A DNA stretch of 64,000 bases from Pipra filicauda (lineage: Eukaryota; Chordata; Aves; Passeriformes; Pipridae). A model generated the notes under the pieces. It was not told where the DNA came from, searched no databases, and saw nothing but the letters and a program-made list of their open reading frames with translations. The first letter of the stretch is position 1. Each line of letters opens with the position of its first letter. The translations under genes were made by a program, and so were the position numbers. Positions 1-12,756 of this stretch are shown here, piece by piece. The stretch spans positions 2,066,080 through 2,130,079 of the forward strand of contig NW_024103696.1 of NCBI RefSeq assembly GCF_003945595.2, read 5' to 3'.

Positions 1-1542
1 TTATTGCACACTCTTAGTATTCTTGCTGTTACCATTCATTTTCTTATCTCACTGTTGTTTCCAGTAAATTGTTCTTATCTCAACCATGGTCTTTACCTTT
101 TGTGCCTCCAATTCTCCTCTCCAACCCTCTGCAGAGGGAAGGTGAGGAGGAGGGGGAATTGAGCAAGTGGCACATGCATAGGAGTGTTTCAGTGAGGACA
201 CGAAACTGGGGAATATCATTCATAAACCTTGACAATATATCACTTCAAAAAACTGTTGATAGATTACTCAAGTTGTGTAAAACCATGGTATCTTTGGAGC
301 TTTAAAATAATGTTAGGAGGCCTCTGAATATTAGCTTTGTCTTGCCTTAAGAATGGCATTGAGAATTAAGATTTTACAAACAAAGGGTCATTGAAAATTT
401 TGCTACTTGCATCAGCTACCTTATTTTTCAATTTCATTCTACTCTACTTTTTGCCTGTATATCTGTCTCCATCACCAAAGCTCATCATTTGAACTACATC
501 AAGGGTTTATGCAGCAGCATTAGGTGAAGAATGACAGTCAAATACAAATTACTGAGAAACAGCGTACTAAAATATTTGGCAGCTCTTTCTACAATACAGT
601 AGTGACAATAACAGCAACAATTTGCTGCATGCTTGTAATTCCTATGTTCAAACAAAGACCAAATGACACATAAACAGACCTTGGATTAAAAACTGATAAT
701 TACACTTTGTTAGCTCAGAGCCTTGGTCTTTGACCTAGCTTCACATACCCTGAGCAATTTGTATTTCTTTTCTAAAGCTTCTTGAACGTATACCAAGATA
801 GCAGTACCTAAAAGAATTGAAATGATGATTTAGATACTGAGGAATTTTTTGCTATATCATAAATATTACAGCATAAAACTTTTTCTTTATTTATACATAC
901 TTGGATTTGCTAATAATATGCGTGCAAAAGAACCAGGTTCAAATTGGAAGAGCAACCAAGGACCACTTGGGTGTATACAGGCAAAGAGTAGAAGTAAGAG
1001 TCCTAGATAAATAAATTAATGCTTTACTGGCATATTTTATTGGCATACATTATAAAACTGCCAGTTTATTTATTTAAATGTATCATTACCATATCTGTTT
1101 GAATATGTGTTCAAGTGAGACTTGAATACCTTTTTCCTAAGTAATAACTCCTGTAAATTTACAGGTTTCTCTTTTAAAAAACAATCAAGCTTGTTTCTTA
1201 ATAGATAAGAAACACATAAATAGATAAAGAAAAATACAGTATTATGTACAAAATGTTGTGGGATTAAATTAAATTGGGTTTTTAAAACTGAGAAATATAA
1301 CATAAACAATTAACCATTTAGTTCCTTTTTTTTGGTGTATCACTAGGGTACTTTTCATTTGCCATTGTTTTCAGAATATCTTTTAATTCGTTCATTTTGC
1401 AATGCATCAGTTCTTGTGTATGATTCAAAATAAATTACAGTGGTTCAATTCATAGATTCATCAAACTAAAGAAAAAAGGATCTTTCAGAGACTATTTAAA
1501 TTTTCCCACTACTTTCTTTTTACCTAATTCAAGTTCGTAGAG
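1..1542. other. unique AT-rich DNA, no gene seen
   Basis: No repeat family or exon is recognised. A short purine-rich patch lies at about 130-165. The small open frames here have no family resemblance and no coding bias that I can see. Confidence 0.6.
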
Positions 1543-1600
1543 CATAGAATCATAGAGCAGCATAGGTTTGGGTTGGAAAAAACCTTAAAAATAAATTTCA
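1543..1600 (-). repeat. CR1 3'-end relic
   Basis: The stretch starts with atagaatcatagagcag and continues into gggttggaaaaaacctta, the complement of a CR1 3' terminus. Only about 55 bases can be matched and the rest has decayed or was never inserted. The 3' end is on the left, so the element lies on the minus strand. Confidence 0.6.
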
Positions 1601-2321
1601 CAATATCTATTGTGAAAATTGTAGAACCACTCTTGGATGGAAATACGACCATGCTTTTGAGAGCATTCAGAGAAGGAAAATTTATAATTGAACTTGCCCA
1701 CATGATAAAAAATAATGGTTGGGAGTGAACCATAACATTTTTCCTTCTGTTTGGACTCTATTCTGTGGAACAGACTTTACAAAGACTAATGCAAAGTAAA
1801 GGAAGAGCTTGGCTAGAGTGGTCCTGAGAATATCACTGAACTCTGAAACTTCACAAATGAATAGTGTAGTGTAAGTGGCTATTTCAGGCCATATTTGCCT
1901 TTTCTCCTTGTGTAAGTTCCCTCTTTTTGTATGTATATTATTGTGTGAACAGTTGTCTTGGAACATTTTGGATGACCTTTTTCCAAACTCTCTCTGACTA
2001 GAGAAACAGTTCACCAATTGAAAATGTGTTTTACTGGTTAGCATCTCTCTCTGAGCTATGCCTTTAATGCTACCTTCTGCTGTGCATGCTTCTTGCCTAA
2101 ACACCTCCACTTCAGTCCTGTAGAAGTTCTGTATCTGAGCAGTCTGAAAGAATGGGGTGCTTTTTTATACGTAGCAATTTTTGTTGTGTTTGGCAGTGAA
2201 GAGGATGCAGTATTGTAGTTATTAATTTCTTTTTTAAATTTGAGTGCACCGCAACCTGTGTACATCTTTTAGATGAATTTGTTAAAAGTACACTGCTCAC
2301 TTCAAAAGAAAATATTTCAGT
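1601..2321. other. unique DNA, nothing recognised
   Basis: No repeat or gene signal is recognised. Overlapping minus-strand open frames of 69-142 codons occur here, but their translations resemble no family I know and they overlap each other in different frames. Confidence 0.55.
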
Positions 2322-2418
2322 TGCAACCCCACTGCCATGGGCAGGTACACCTTCCACTACACCAGGTTGCTCAAATCCACATCCAGCTCATCCTTGAACA
2401 CTTATGGGTATGGGGAAG
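2322..2418 (-). repeat. CR1 3'-UTR fragment lacking its terminus
   Basis: The segment with ctgccatgggcaggtaca and ccttccactacaccaggttg is closely parallel to the CR1 copy at 42531-42805 (its bases about 42578-42665), in the same orientation. The 3' tail seen in that copy (agaatcatagaatg) is missing here, so this piece has lost its terminal part. Confidence 0.7.
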
Positions 2419-5400
2419 TTGTTTATTGAAACACTCCTGTGATGTTTGGCTTGCAAAAAAACCACTGCCAGACATAGGGGTTTTTTTAAGCTACTGAAGA
2501 AAGCCAAATATTGTCACCCAAAAACCTTTTTGAAACTGGTGCTTGTAGACAGATAGTTCTCAGATATGACCTCTTATCATGTGGTGTGGCAAGGTTTGGT
2601 CCAGGACCATATGATATCTGCTTATTTCTGCTCTGTAGAGTTTATGATTGGCATGTTCAGTTCTGAAAATGCTTCAGCAAAGATGAATAGTAAATATATT
2701 TGTTACTGAAGTAGCACTAACAGATAACAACTGCGTTTTAAGCTCCCTGAGACTTTGTTATCACAATGTCCTGAACAATGCTAATATACAAGCTATTGGG
2801 AGGATGTCTGTCTTCATCATTATAAGTCAGACAAAATTGATTCTAAAGCTCACGTCATCATATGTTCTGGGCATTACTAAGGCATTGCTGAATTTATCAA
2901 AATTGTCATTTAGTCACTTGCAAAATCAGTCACAACCACAGTTTTTTGGTACCTGAATTGCTACACATAAACTGATGTATTATGAAAATTTCCAGTGGTG
3001 TTCTTTGGCTAAAATGCTAATGACACAAATTCCTGAAGCACAGGTTTCTCATAATGCAAGGAATCTTCAGCATCACATCTTATTTCTATGTGCTAAAAAT
3101 AGATGGAACCCAAGGTGTGTATCTATCGTGATATGCGAGATTCCTTTTCTGTACCCTCTCTGGTATTCTACACCTTATCATGCCTACAGAATGCAGTAAG
3201 TGCTTTGTATTTCAATCTTTACATCATGCAAAGTGAAAATGTGTACTAGTTAAAATGACAAATGTATAAGCATTTATTTTATAATGTTAAAATTTTAACA
3301 TATTAAAAAATAGAGCCTAATTTCTTAATGTACAAAATGACTGATTTTTATATGCCATTTTTTAATTTGGAATAGCAATTAAGTTGATGGCTGTCTGAGG
3401 GAGAAACATACCAGTCTCATCTGGGATGCTGGACAGGAAAATTACATTGCTTTAAGTGCTCTTGAACCTATAAATAAATAGTAAATTTTCAGTAGTATAC
3501 ACAATAGCATATATTGGATGTCTCTTGTTTAGGTAACATCAATAACAGTAATAAGAAAAAAACAATGATAACACCATTTTAAGGCTTGTACTTCTGCCTG
3601 GGAATGTAGTCAGGTAAGAGCAGACCTATGTATAGTAAAGTACTTCCTTCTAAAGTCTTTGTTTATATCTGAAAGTAAGATGATGTTGTGCCAGATTACA
3701 GAGTTTATTTCTCTTTGCTCTTTTGTTATGGTGAGAAATCACACCACTAAAATATTTATATTTAGAGTTAACAGTTGCATGTTCACTAAACAAGCACCAT
3801 CAATAAACTTCACTTTGATGCTTTTTATGATAATACACTGTAATTGGATTCAGCAGTAAATCCAAACGCAGCTCTGAGGCATTGATTTTCCAAATGATTC
3901 TGTCAAAATTATGCAGTAAGAACTGCAGCAGATTGAAGACGTATATCATAAAATTATTTTAAAATATGATTATTGAGCAGAAGATATCAGTGAATTGATA
4001 TTTTTTTTTATTATGGCAATCCTAGAAGGAACATATAAGGAATTGATATAGTTTTCTATACTGACCTTTCCTAAATGTACATTGGCAAACAGAGACAGTG
4101 TATTTAATTCGTTGAGATTGACAAGCAAAATGCCTGTCAGTGATGGCAGAGCTGTCAAATGATGGTTCAACTGGAAAGCAGTAAAAAAAATCCAGAAAAA
4201 AACCTCCAAAACAACAACAACAACCACTTTGCATTTTTTTTTCTGTTAGGATTTAGAACATAATTCTCGCAAACAGAGGAGTCACTTTTGGATGGAAGAA
4301 GTCCATTTTTTAATGATTTATGTATATCCTATACATAGCATATGGCGTATTAATGCTATGAAATCATTTATAGCCTCTGTGCATGTGTGTAACTAGAATG
4401 ACCTGCACATAAGATACATACTATCCAAGTACAGCTCTTTGTTCTCATGGTACTCAAGCAAATTGAATCATATATATATATATATAGTCAAAGTCCTCAC
4501 CCAGGAAAAAAGGACAGGTGAAGAAAAAAAATTATTATAGCTATAATTCCCTTTCTTTCTGGTGAAGAGAGCAGCATTTTGCAGCTTAAAAAGCTAAATC
4601 AACTGTAATTCTCCTGTGCTCAATTCAGTCTCTTTGAGAAAGGAATGAGGGGACTATTTGCTGTAGAGTACATGAACAGGAAAATTAAGTTTGGGACAAA
4701 CAGTACAGTAGACTCTTCATACAAATGAGCATGAAGGCATGACCAATTCAGGAATGAGAGTACAGTGCTACTGTATGTATGGGCTATGCCATGCACAAAC
4801 CTTATCAAAATCAGTATACATTGATTTGCTGTAGAATAATTTTTCTCTTGTTCACAAGGTAAAACATTCAAGTTTTGGTTTTGTACCTCCAGTTTGCCCT
4901 TGCCTGAGTTACACTCTGAATAATCTCATAAGATTGTTTTAGCCGTCACTGGGTTTGTATGTATTTTAATATGTGAGTAAAATTTTTGAACTATTTTTGA
5001 AAACTAAGAGGATACAACTACCACTGTGTCATCATATATCTTACTTTCCCCTGAATTGAATAAATCACCAGCAGTTTTACAAACTAGAAAAAGGGTAGAG
5101 ATTATCTTATATTATCCACTGAATAGGTTTTTAAAACACTCCATGTTAAAAAATAATTCTCAGAGAACTGGTTTTTCTAAATAAATTAGGCTGAAGGAGA
5201 AGAAAAATACTCGGGTTTAAAGTCTCAGGCTATAAGTGGATTTTATCCAGAGATGAGAAGGAAAGATGAGGCTAGGAGAGAATTTTGAACATCTATCTGT
5301 AATTACACTGAAACTGTAATGACAGCTTTCTAGGTGTTTATCTGAATCTTTTATTAACTGCTTAAGAAAAAAATTACTCTTCAAAGCAATTCATGCAACC

Positions 5401-8083
5401 ATTCCACAAGAGAAAATTTTATCTTTGTGCAATGATGATTGACAAATATCAGGAACGCATTTATCTTCCTAAACAGGGAAAACATAGAATTTAGTTGGTA
5501 TGTTATCTAAAATGCCTCTGATGCTCAGTTTTCCAGAGGTTAGTATACCCTAGGAAGCCTATCAAGCTCAAGCTGACACTACTCTGTCAATTTGGTTAAA
5601 GGTTGCTCAGCAGGTTGCATACAGTCAATGGCATGTTCAAATTCCTTTCTCGTTAAGTGTCAGCAGCGAGTGAGAGCATCAATTACATGAAAACAAAATT
5701 ACTCAACGCAAAAGAGCTCTTAGGATCACATTTGGTAGAGCACATGCCTTTCAGAATCTGAATTGTCCTGTTGATCCCATGAGTATTCTCTAATAGCATA
5801 GAGTGAGAGCCATATTTTAGCTATAGTTTGTTAAATCCAGGTTTTAACAGAACGTTGTTCTGTTCATCTTTGTTTGAGGATGTCACTCTATTAAGAAATC
5901 ACATTCTATATGAACTACATACATTTTTTATTACAGAAACAAGACAAAATCAACTGGTTGCAGTAAACAGAGGTTTATAATCCCTGTGTATTTGATAAAA
6001 TAAATTCAGAAAAAGTACAATCTTTTATTTTGAAGAATTATTTCAATTTACAACAGAAAACGTGGTGGTCATCCTATACAAAGTATATTCAGTTTAAGAC
6101 GGTTGGGTTGACTGACTGTATTTTTTTTTATTTCCAAAATCAACCTTGTCACTGGTTTTCTACAAATGATTTCATTTAGTTAGACAGTTGCTGCTGACTG
6201 TGATTCATTCAAAGATTTGTGAAATGTTTCAGTTTGGACATTTCAATCCCACTAGCAACACCATTGTTTCAACACTACAGGAAGAATATAAACATCTGTA
6301 AATCACCCTTTCTTCCATCTTCTTTCTCTCTCTCTGTGAATACCTTTCTCTTTTATATGCAACTCTTCATTTATGGTTGTCCCCTTTATATAAATTGACA
6401 ATTTTTTCTTTTTGATAATTAATTATTTTAATTAAAATTATGGAAAATTTAGTTAAGGGGAGGAGTAGAACTGCCATATCAGACAAGGAAGTCTCTTGCT
6501 GTCATTACTGAGCAGGCTAAGAGTGTGTAAATCTACACAGAAAAATGCTACAAGGTTTACAAAGCTGAGCATCTGTACCAGTAAGCATATTATAGATTTT
6601 AAAAACTACCAAATATGATTTTTCTTTTTTTTACTATGAAAATAAGAGGCACATTAGTGGAAATAGAGAGGTGTGGTCACTTGTGGATTTTTATCCTAAT
6701 GTCATAATCAGGTCTGCTTTAGTCTACGTCTCCAGTTTTAGCAATTCAAACAATTTGGTATATGAAAAAATAACTTCAGTAGTACTAAATACCTCCATGG
6801 TGGGACAAATCTGAATACTGCAAGGATCTTTAGTCCATGAGAGAAAAACATAACAAAGTAAAAGGCAAATTCACTTAGAAGCAAAGTTTTAATTGAGTTG
6901 CTAATTTAGCATTTCCTCAAATTTAGCCAATTATATATCTCTTGACACCTTTAATTTATGAATAGACATCCTTCTTTGAAAATGCTTCAGTTACACATAA
7001 ACCTGTGTGTTTAACACAGGACTAAAAGTGTCCAATTCTACACTTTACGTTAATCAGCAAGTCAAATTAAGTAACCCAATTGTGTCTTCTAGAATTAAAC
7101 ACTCGTTGACTATATAAATCTATTTATCATCCCATTAAATCAAATGGTTAGCACTTCTGCTGAAGTGTTAACTTCTTCAAGAACAAAAAGTCATCAAATT
7201 CTGCTGTGTACTATTAAACTTGGTATCGCTGACAAAATAATGTGTATCAAAGCTATAGCAGAATACCAATTTCTCAAGAATTTCTGATAACATAGGTAAA
7301 AATATTAATTGATGGGGGTGAGGAGAGCTGTTGTTTAACAAAATCGTGAAAGAACCAGAATGTACAGAGAAAAAGAAAGAAACAGAGAAAACTGAGATAG
7401 ATTACCCAAATAATGAATCTTAAAAATAAGCTTTCCTGTAAGTGGGAAAAAATTTAAGTATTCCATCTTGAACATCAGACTATCTTATGCAGCTTTCCAT
7501 TATTCAGAAAAAGTATTGTCACTAAAAGGAATTCATCAATGTAACAGAGATAAATGATCCAACATGGAACAGACAGAACTATCTTCCTGTTCTTATGAAG
7601 AAAATTGTCTCTTTGCACTATTATATCAGTGACAAAGATGTCTGGACTTTATAAGCACCTCTTTCCATTTAGTCTGCCTTAAATATTAATGATGAAATCA
7701 TTTAGCCTCTCTCTATTCTAGGTTCAAGAAAGAGCTTAAAAGTACTAATAAGGAACAGGACTGTTTTAAGCATAAAATAATCAAATTACTTTAAAGATAT
7801 GGCTAGTTCTCACCACATTGAAAGAATTAATAACGTTAAATAAAAAGGAGTTGATTTGAAAAGAATTTGCAATACACTGGGACTGTATCTAATCTATATA
7901 GTTGTTTCAAGGAAAATTGCATTTGATTATGACATTCCTCAAAGAATTGTCTGCATGAATATCTAAATTTTAATCAAAAACACTATCATCAGTAGTACTT
8001 CTATAAATCTCTGGGTGAAAAAAGTGTTTCAAAAATAAATGAAAAACAACTCCAAACCTCACAATAGACTATCAGTAAAAGAA
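2419..8083. other. unique AT-rich DNA, no gene seen
   Basis: About 5.7 kb in which I recognise no exon, CR1, LTR or RNA gene. It contains homopolymer A/T runs and a short (TA) microsatellite at 4471. Open frames are short and of chance type. Confidence 0.6.
4471..4486. repeat. (TA)8 microsatellite
   Basis: Eight uninterrupted TA units lie between aattgaatca and gtcaaagtcc. Confidence 0.9.
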
Positions 8084-8100
8084 GTTTTGTATGGACCTGT
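8084..8100 (+). repeat. target-site duplication, left copy (RTE copy 1)
   Basis: The 17 bases gttttgtatggac-c-tgt recur at 8968-8984 with one mismatch (c against a at position 14). They sit immediately outside the (CAT)n tail of the element at 8101-8967, as expected for target-primed reverse transcription. Confidence 0.8.
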
Positions 8101-8118
8101 CATCATCATCGTCATCAT
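8101..8118 (-). repeat. (ATG)n 3' tail of RTE copy 1
   Basis: Three CAT units, one CGT and two more CAT units on the plus strand, read as ATG units at the 3' end of the minus-strand element. Confidence 0.8.
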
Positions 8119-8153
8119 GGCTAGGCTTCGCGAATGAAGATTTGGGAAGGGCT

Positions 8154-8960
8154 CTACCCACATTTGTTACAAGCGCGTTGGTGACTAAAAAGGCCAATAC
8201 GAGATAGACATGTCCAGTTGCAAAAGATCCAGTTGCAGAAAGACTCCTTAGGAGATATATTCTGCAAGGCACGATTCTTTCTGCATTGTCTTTTCTCCTC
8301 GAGAGTGATCCTGCGTGCTTTCTCAAAGGAAGCAGCAGCGTTATAGATGGTGTGTCTCCAGACCTCCTGATTGGAGGCCAGAGTAGACCAGTTATGGTCA
8401 TCAATATGGTCAAGGCTGAGATGTTGTTTTAGGGAGTCCTTGTATCTTCTCTTCGGGGCTCCTCTCATGTGGCAGCCGGTGTCAAGTTCACCACAAAGCA
8501 AGATCTTAGGGAGGCGGTGGTCCTTCATCCTGGAGACGTGCCCTGCCCAACGCAGCTGTGTTCTCATCAACATGGCCTCAATACTTGTGACAGCTGCTTG
8601 TTCTAGAACAGATGTATTGGTCACATAATCTGACCAGTGGATGTTTAGGATTGTACGGAGACAGTGTTGATGGAAGCGTTCTAGGAGATGCAGATGGTGG
8701 TGGTAGATGACCCATGATTCGGATCCATATAAGAGAGTGGACAGCACTAAGGCTCTGTAAACACTGATTTTTGTACTTTTCTTCAAGTGTTTGTTTCACC
8801 AAACTCTTTTATGAAGCTTTCTGAAGGCACTAAATGCCTTTGCTAACCTGTTGTCTATCTCCCTGTCAATCTTACCATCTGAGGAGATGAGGCTACCGAG
8901 GTAATTAAACTGCTGGACTGATTTGAGCTCTGATTCACGAATGGTGATATGGGGGTGATG
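8154..8960 (-). pseudogene. ORF2 C-terminal remnant of RTE-like retrotransposon, copy 1
   Basis: This is the end of a retrotransposon polyprotein (endonuclease plus reverse transcriptase) used to copy the element at its target. Only the region downstream of the catalytic RT motifs survives. In order it shows a YLGSLISSDGKIDREI thumb-type motif (about 8895-8850), a TLLYGSESW motif (about 8742-8716), a WAGHVSRMKDHRLPK motif (about 8551-8507), and at the C-terminus a zinc-finger-like segment ending SRIGLFSHQRAC. There is one in-frame stop (TGA at 8798-8796) just after the W of KRVW; downstream of it about 210 codons are open to a stop at about 8154. In the C-terminal finger, the position that is Cys in copy 2 (first Cys of CAFC) is Trp here. 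The element lacks endonuclease and RT core and cannot move by itself. Confidence 0.75.
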
Positions 8961-8967
8961 GAAAAAT

Positions 8968-8984
8968 GTTTTGTATGGACATGT
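8968..8984 (+). repeat. target-site duplication, right copy (RTE copy 1)
   Basis: The bases gttttgtatggac-a-tgt match 8084-8100 at 16 of 17 positions and mark the 5' boundary of the element. Confidence 0.8.
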
Positions 8985-10672
8985 ATTGCTAGATTATACA
9001 TAATAGTGATGGAAAAGAAATTAGATGAATTATCAAATCTCAACATATCAGATTTAAGTTTACCTACAGTATTTTCTACATTTTGTTTCTCACCATTGCC
9101 TCTGAAATTGAAACTGCATTTGCAATAGTAAACTCTAGCATATTAGCATTTTAAATGAAGTAGGCATAGTTTCAAATGCCAAATGGTAAAGACAGTTCCA
9201 TGATTACTTTACAAGCCAGAATCAGAAGCACTGACAGACAAATATTCTGAGTTACTCAGCTTCAAGACTCTGAATGAGGAATTTATTTGGTTTTCTTTCA
9301 GTGAGCTTAAGTATGAATGCCAGACTAAATCTACAACAGGAGAGTAGAGAAAAGCTTCCTATCTCACACTATGCACTTACCTTCTGTATTGTCCTTAGAC
9401 ATTAATTGAGAAGTTGAAAACAGGTGTAAGTATTTATAGAAGGTGAACGAGCCCATGAAAACCAGAGGAATCTTTGTTCAGCATTTGATATAGCCAAAAT
9501 CCCCATACCTTCTCCAGAATAGTGTCTAGACAGGTATTTATCCTTTGACATTTGTACTATTCAAAATGTTTTTCTTAATACAAGTTATGACAAGTTTTTT
9601 TTAGCAAAAACACCACATAAGAGAGGCCCAACCTTTCATAGGAGAGGCTATAGTGAAGAGTCTGTAGGACAATTTTGTGAAGTGATGCAAACTGCAGAAA
9701 GAATACTTTATTATTGGCTGCTGTTAGATTCTCATAGAAAATGTAGGAATTTTTCCAAAGTAAAACTGCTTAAGAGCTGGTTACACACGAAAATCTTTAC
9801 TAGGGGAGTTCCCCTCCTGCCACATTATAAAGTGAAACAAGAGGTATTGCATCTACTACTCCCTTCAGGTTTAACACCTCCGAGAATAACACAAAACAAA
9901 ACAAACGAACAAAAAAAATCCCCAAAACCAAACAAAAACACTGAGAGCACAATGTTCCAAGACCAATAAACAAAATATATTTGGGAGAACTGTTCAATGT
10001 AAGGTTTTGTTTAACCGCATCATCAAATCCAGAGTCTACTAAAGGATTTAATTAAATACAATTCAACAGCCTCAGATAATGCAGTAATGTGTAATGAGCA
10101 GAGTACCAGGTATTTTGTTATTATTAATAGAAGGTATTTTGCAGAAGGAAAACTTACTGCTATTTTAGCACCCAGAATTGTCACTCATGAGTTGTCCTGG
10201 GCACCATTCCAACAGCAACATTAGTAGATGTCCTAGTCTAAATTTTAAGAGTTTCCCTTAAAATGTATGTAGGTCAAAACCCAGAGGTGACACAGAAAAT
10301 ATCTGATACATTTCTTTAAATGAAAGGGAATTGCTGAGAAGCCAATTAAAGAGAGACTGGTGTTGCACTTAAATATTTTCTTAGGAGCAAGTAAAGGATT
10401 TATGTATTAATTGCATCTCTGCTGCAAAGAACACGTCACATTTCCTAACCAAAACTTTCAATTAGTCTCTCAACTCAGTAAGGCTTTCCTGTTAATGGAT
10501 GATGTCTCCCTCTTATTTAAGAAATTGGACTCTTTCCCAACTTTAGTGTATAAAACTCTTTTTTAAACATCTCACCAAAACACTGACAGCACACAAGAGG
10601 TGATATGCTATCAATCTAAAAGGAGTGACTCAGTTAAGAGGAGACCTTGACCCCCAAACATCAAAACTGCAT
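8985..10672. other. unique AT-rich DNA, no gene seen
   Basis: No gene or transposon is recognised apart from the A/C-rich patch at 9889-9941. The 95-codon plus-strand frame across that patch owes its length to the low-complexity sequence. Confidence 0.55.
9889..9941. repeat. A/C-rich low-complexity tract
   Basis: Irregular ACAAA units with short C runs, for example acaaaacaaaacaaacg. It is similar in style to the tracts at 26908, 54548 and 59757. Confidence 0.75.
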
Positions 10673-10756
10673 ATTTGGCAGGGACCCACAAGGATCACCA
10701 AAGTGCAACTCCTGGCCCTGTAGAGGACCACTCCAAGAATCACATCACTGACTATC
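10673..10756 (-). repeat. CR1 3'-end fragment
   Basis: The stretch gggacccacaaggatcacc followed by gcaactcctggccctg is the complement of the CR1 3' UTR also visible on the plus strand at 31851-31885 (ccaggagttggactcgatga). The 3' end is on the left. The typical octamer tail is not preserved. Confidence 0.65.
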
Positions 10757-11840
10757 TTAAATCAAAATGTTTAAAATATCAACATTTATAATTATAACTA
10801 TGTTAGCATTAGCCAAAACCCTCAAAAATCTTGAAACACTGAAAAATTAAAGATGTAAAGAATGGTATGTTCTAATTTGTCAAGCCGTAATTTCAGGTGC
10901 AACAGCTATACTGTTTTTTTAGACTTTCAGTTAAAGCTGTTAGCTCTTTGGCTACCTCATCTTTAAAATATTTATTTATATTTAATTAGAAAAATATATT
11001 TGTGTGCTTAATCACTAAGATTTTCACTGTATGTACACTACAGTGCACTGAAAAAAAAGACTGATAAGGATCTTCCTCATCAGTAAATAAAGGAAGAAAA
11101 TAAGTGCTAAAGCATTTTCTTTAAGAGAAAATAAAGTTAATCATAATTTTTGCAGGTTTGTTTTTTTTCTCAATAGAGAACACAAATGTAACATATGATG
11201 GTAATAGGAGTGATGTTTGGATTTTTTTTACAAAATAACCATAAATTAATTTTCAAAGCTCAAATGCAAAAATACCAATGAAAGAGTATATAACTAAACT
11301 GAACTTTGTACCATGTGTCACTTAAGAAAGAATACTGTCTCTTGAGGAGGAGAACTTAAAAGATTAAGTATACTAAAATTCCTCCAAGTTTATAGGTCAA
11401 GGTTTTCTGTGATTTAGTCTTCCTTTCCTGCACATTTTGTCACATGCCTGTTGGACTAAGTGGTGGAGAAAAGCACTTCAAAATGAAAAAAGGTGCTGAA
11501 AAACTGGTACTTTTTTTCCTAATAAATTAGGTTTGGTTTCCAAAGAAATATCATTATACCTTACTCACATATCTTCCTACATAGCAACAGAGATAATGTA
11601 TTTTTCTAGATGTTCTATAAATCCACAGATGCCATAACAGATACTAAAGCAGTTGCAACTATCTTCATAACTCTGATGCCAACATTCATACTTGAAAGTG
11701 CTTCCGTGGGTGTTAAGTTATGCACAATTACAGGTAGCAAAACTAAATCAATAAAATAAAAAAAATTATATTTAACTGCACTTTTTAAGCTATTTCCTGA
11801 TGGTGAAAGGATTACATTAAAAACAGAGTAAATTAGATAA
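10757..11840. other. unique AT-rich DNA, nothing recognised
   Basis: No repeat or gene identified. A poly(T) patch occurs near 11161-11168. Confidence 0.55.
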
Positions 11841-12290
11841 GAAGGGACCTTTAGAAGTTGTGTAGTTCAGTCATTCTCTGGAAACAGGAGCAACCCAGAA
11901 CAAGATGTTCAAGGTCCTGAATAGTTCAGTGTTGGAGAATGGGATTCCAGAGCCCCTACCAACAAGCTGCCACAGTGTCTGATTATTGCTAGAGTGAAAA
12001 AAAAATCCACTTAGATAGTATAAATTTCCAGTTTTGCAACTTGTGTCTCTTCCTTCTCATCTAGTTGCTACACACCTCTGAGAGTCTGGCACCATCTTGT
12101 CTGGCACCATCAGACGGCTTTACAATTCCCTCCCAAAGCTGTGTCTTTTGCAGTCTGATCAAGACTTGCTCCATAAGCATCTCCTCACAGTGCAAGTCCT
12201 CCAGCCTCCAACTCTCCCGGTGGCTTCCACTGAAGTTTCTACAATATGTCAATGTCTTTTTTGTACTGGAACAACCCAAAACTGCAAATA
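11841..12290 (-). repeat. old, highly diverged CR1 copy
   Basis: Scattered CR1 landmarks appear in the right order for a minus-strand copy: gaagggacctttagaagttg (3' UTR) at the left, a gagaatgggattccagagcc block near 11935, and near 12255 tgtcttttttgtactggaac, corresponding to the ORF2 segment that in younger copies reads as a tyrosine-tryptophan-rich region. Divergence is heavy and no reading frame survives. The open frames at 12061-12307 are by-products of this relic. Confidence 0.5.
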
Positions 12291-12756
12291 ACAAGCTTCC
12301 TTGTTAACTGTTGAATCCCATGGTTTAACTTATCATCACGTCTTTATGATCTTTCAAATAATTTTTAAATCACATGGTCATTTACAACTAAATACGAAAG
12401 AATAACATTTAGAGATATTACATTTTTTGAGCTTTTAGAGAATTTTTTTTGTTCTGTTTGTTTGTGAAAATGATTGGCCAGATAACAAATAGAAACTCCA
12501 CACTTTACACACTGAAGGAAAGTGTACAGCATCAGAAACGATGTAGTATAATGACTTTGAGGTATATACCTAAATGTGTCCACAATCAAAGCTAAAATTT
12601 CTCTACAAATGAATCTATTAGCATACTACGTGAGGGATCATCTGCACCACTTTCTCTAGTATCCTACTACTGCTAGGAAGTACGTAAACTCTTTATAACT
12701 GAAATATTCCACCTTCAAATAATTACACTTGCCCTGCCTTTTTGCAAAACTTTTTT
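12291..12756. other. unique DNA, nothing recognised
   Basis: AT-rich spacer between the old CR1 and the LTR-like element, with no recognised content. Confidence 0.5.

Larger units (their letters stand above)
8101..8967 (-). mobile_element. RTE-clade-like non-LTR retrotransposon, 5'-truncated (copy 1)
   Basis: Seen in the sequence: an 867-bp minus-strand insertion with a 3' microsatellite tail of ATG units (written CAT on the plus strand, 8101-8118), a 3' UTR of only about 35 bases between stop codon and tail, the C-terminal quarter of an ORF2-type protein, and a 17-bp target-site duplication on both sides. Known for the family: RTE-clade elements have short 3' UTRs, trinucleotide-type tails and frequent 5' truncation. 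Inferred: it belongs to an RTE-like family active in birds, for which AviRTE is the obvious candidate. It is clearly not CR1, which has a different 3' terminus and usually no clear duplication. A second copy lies at 28351-28899 on the same strand. The family name is a hypothesis, but the element class and boundaries are well supported. Confidence 0.8.

Noticed and set aside
8072..8413. Minus-strand 113-codon frame (and its counterpart at 28274-28657)
   Set aside because: It is the alternative frame over the RTE-like ORF2 end; the same shadow appears in both copies because the DNA is homologous.
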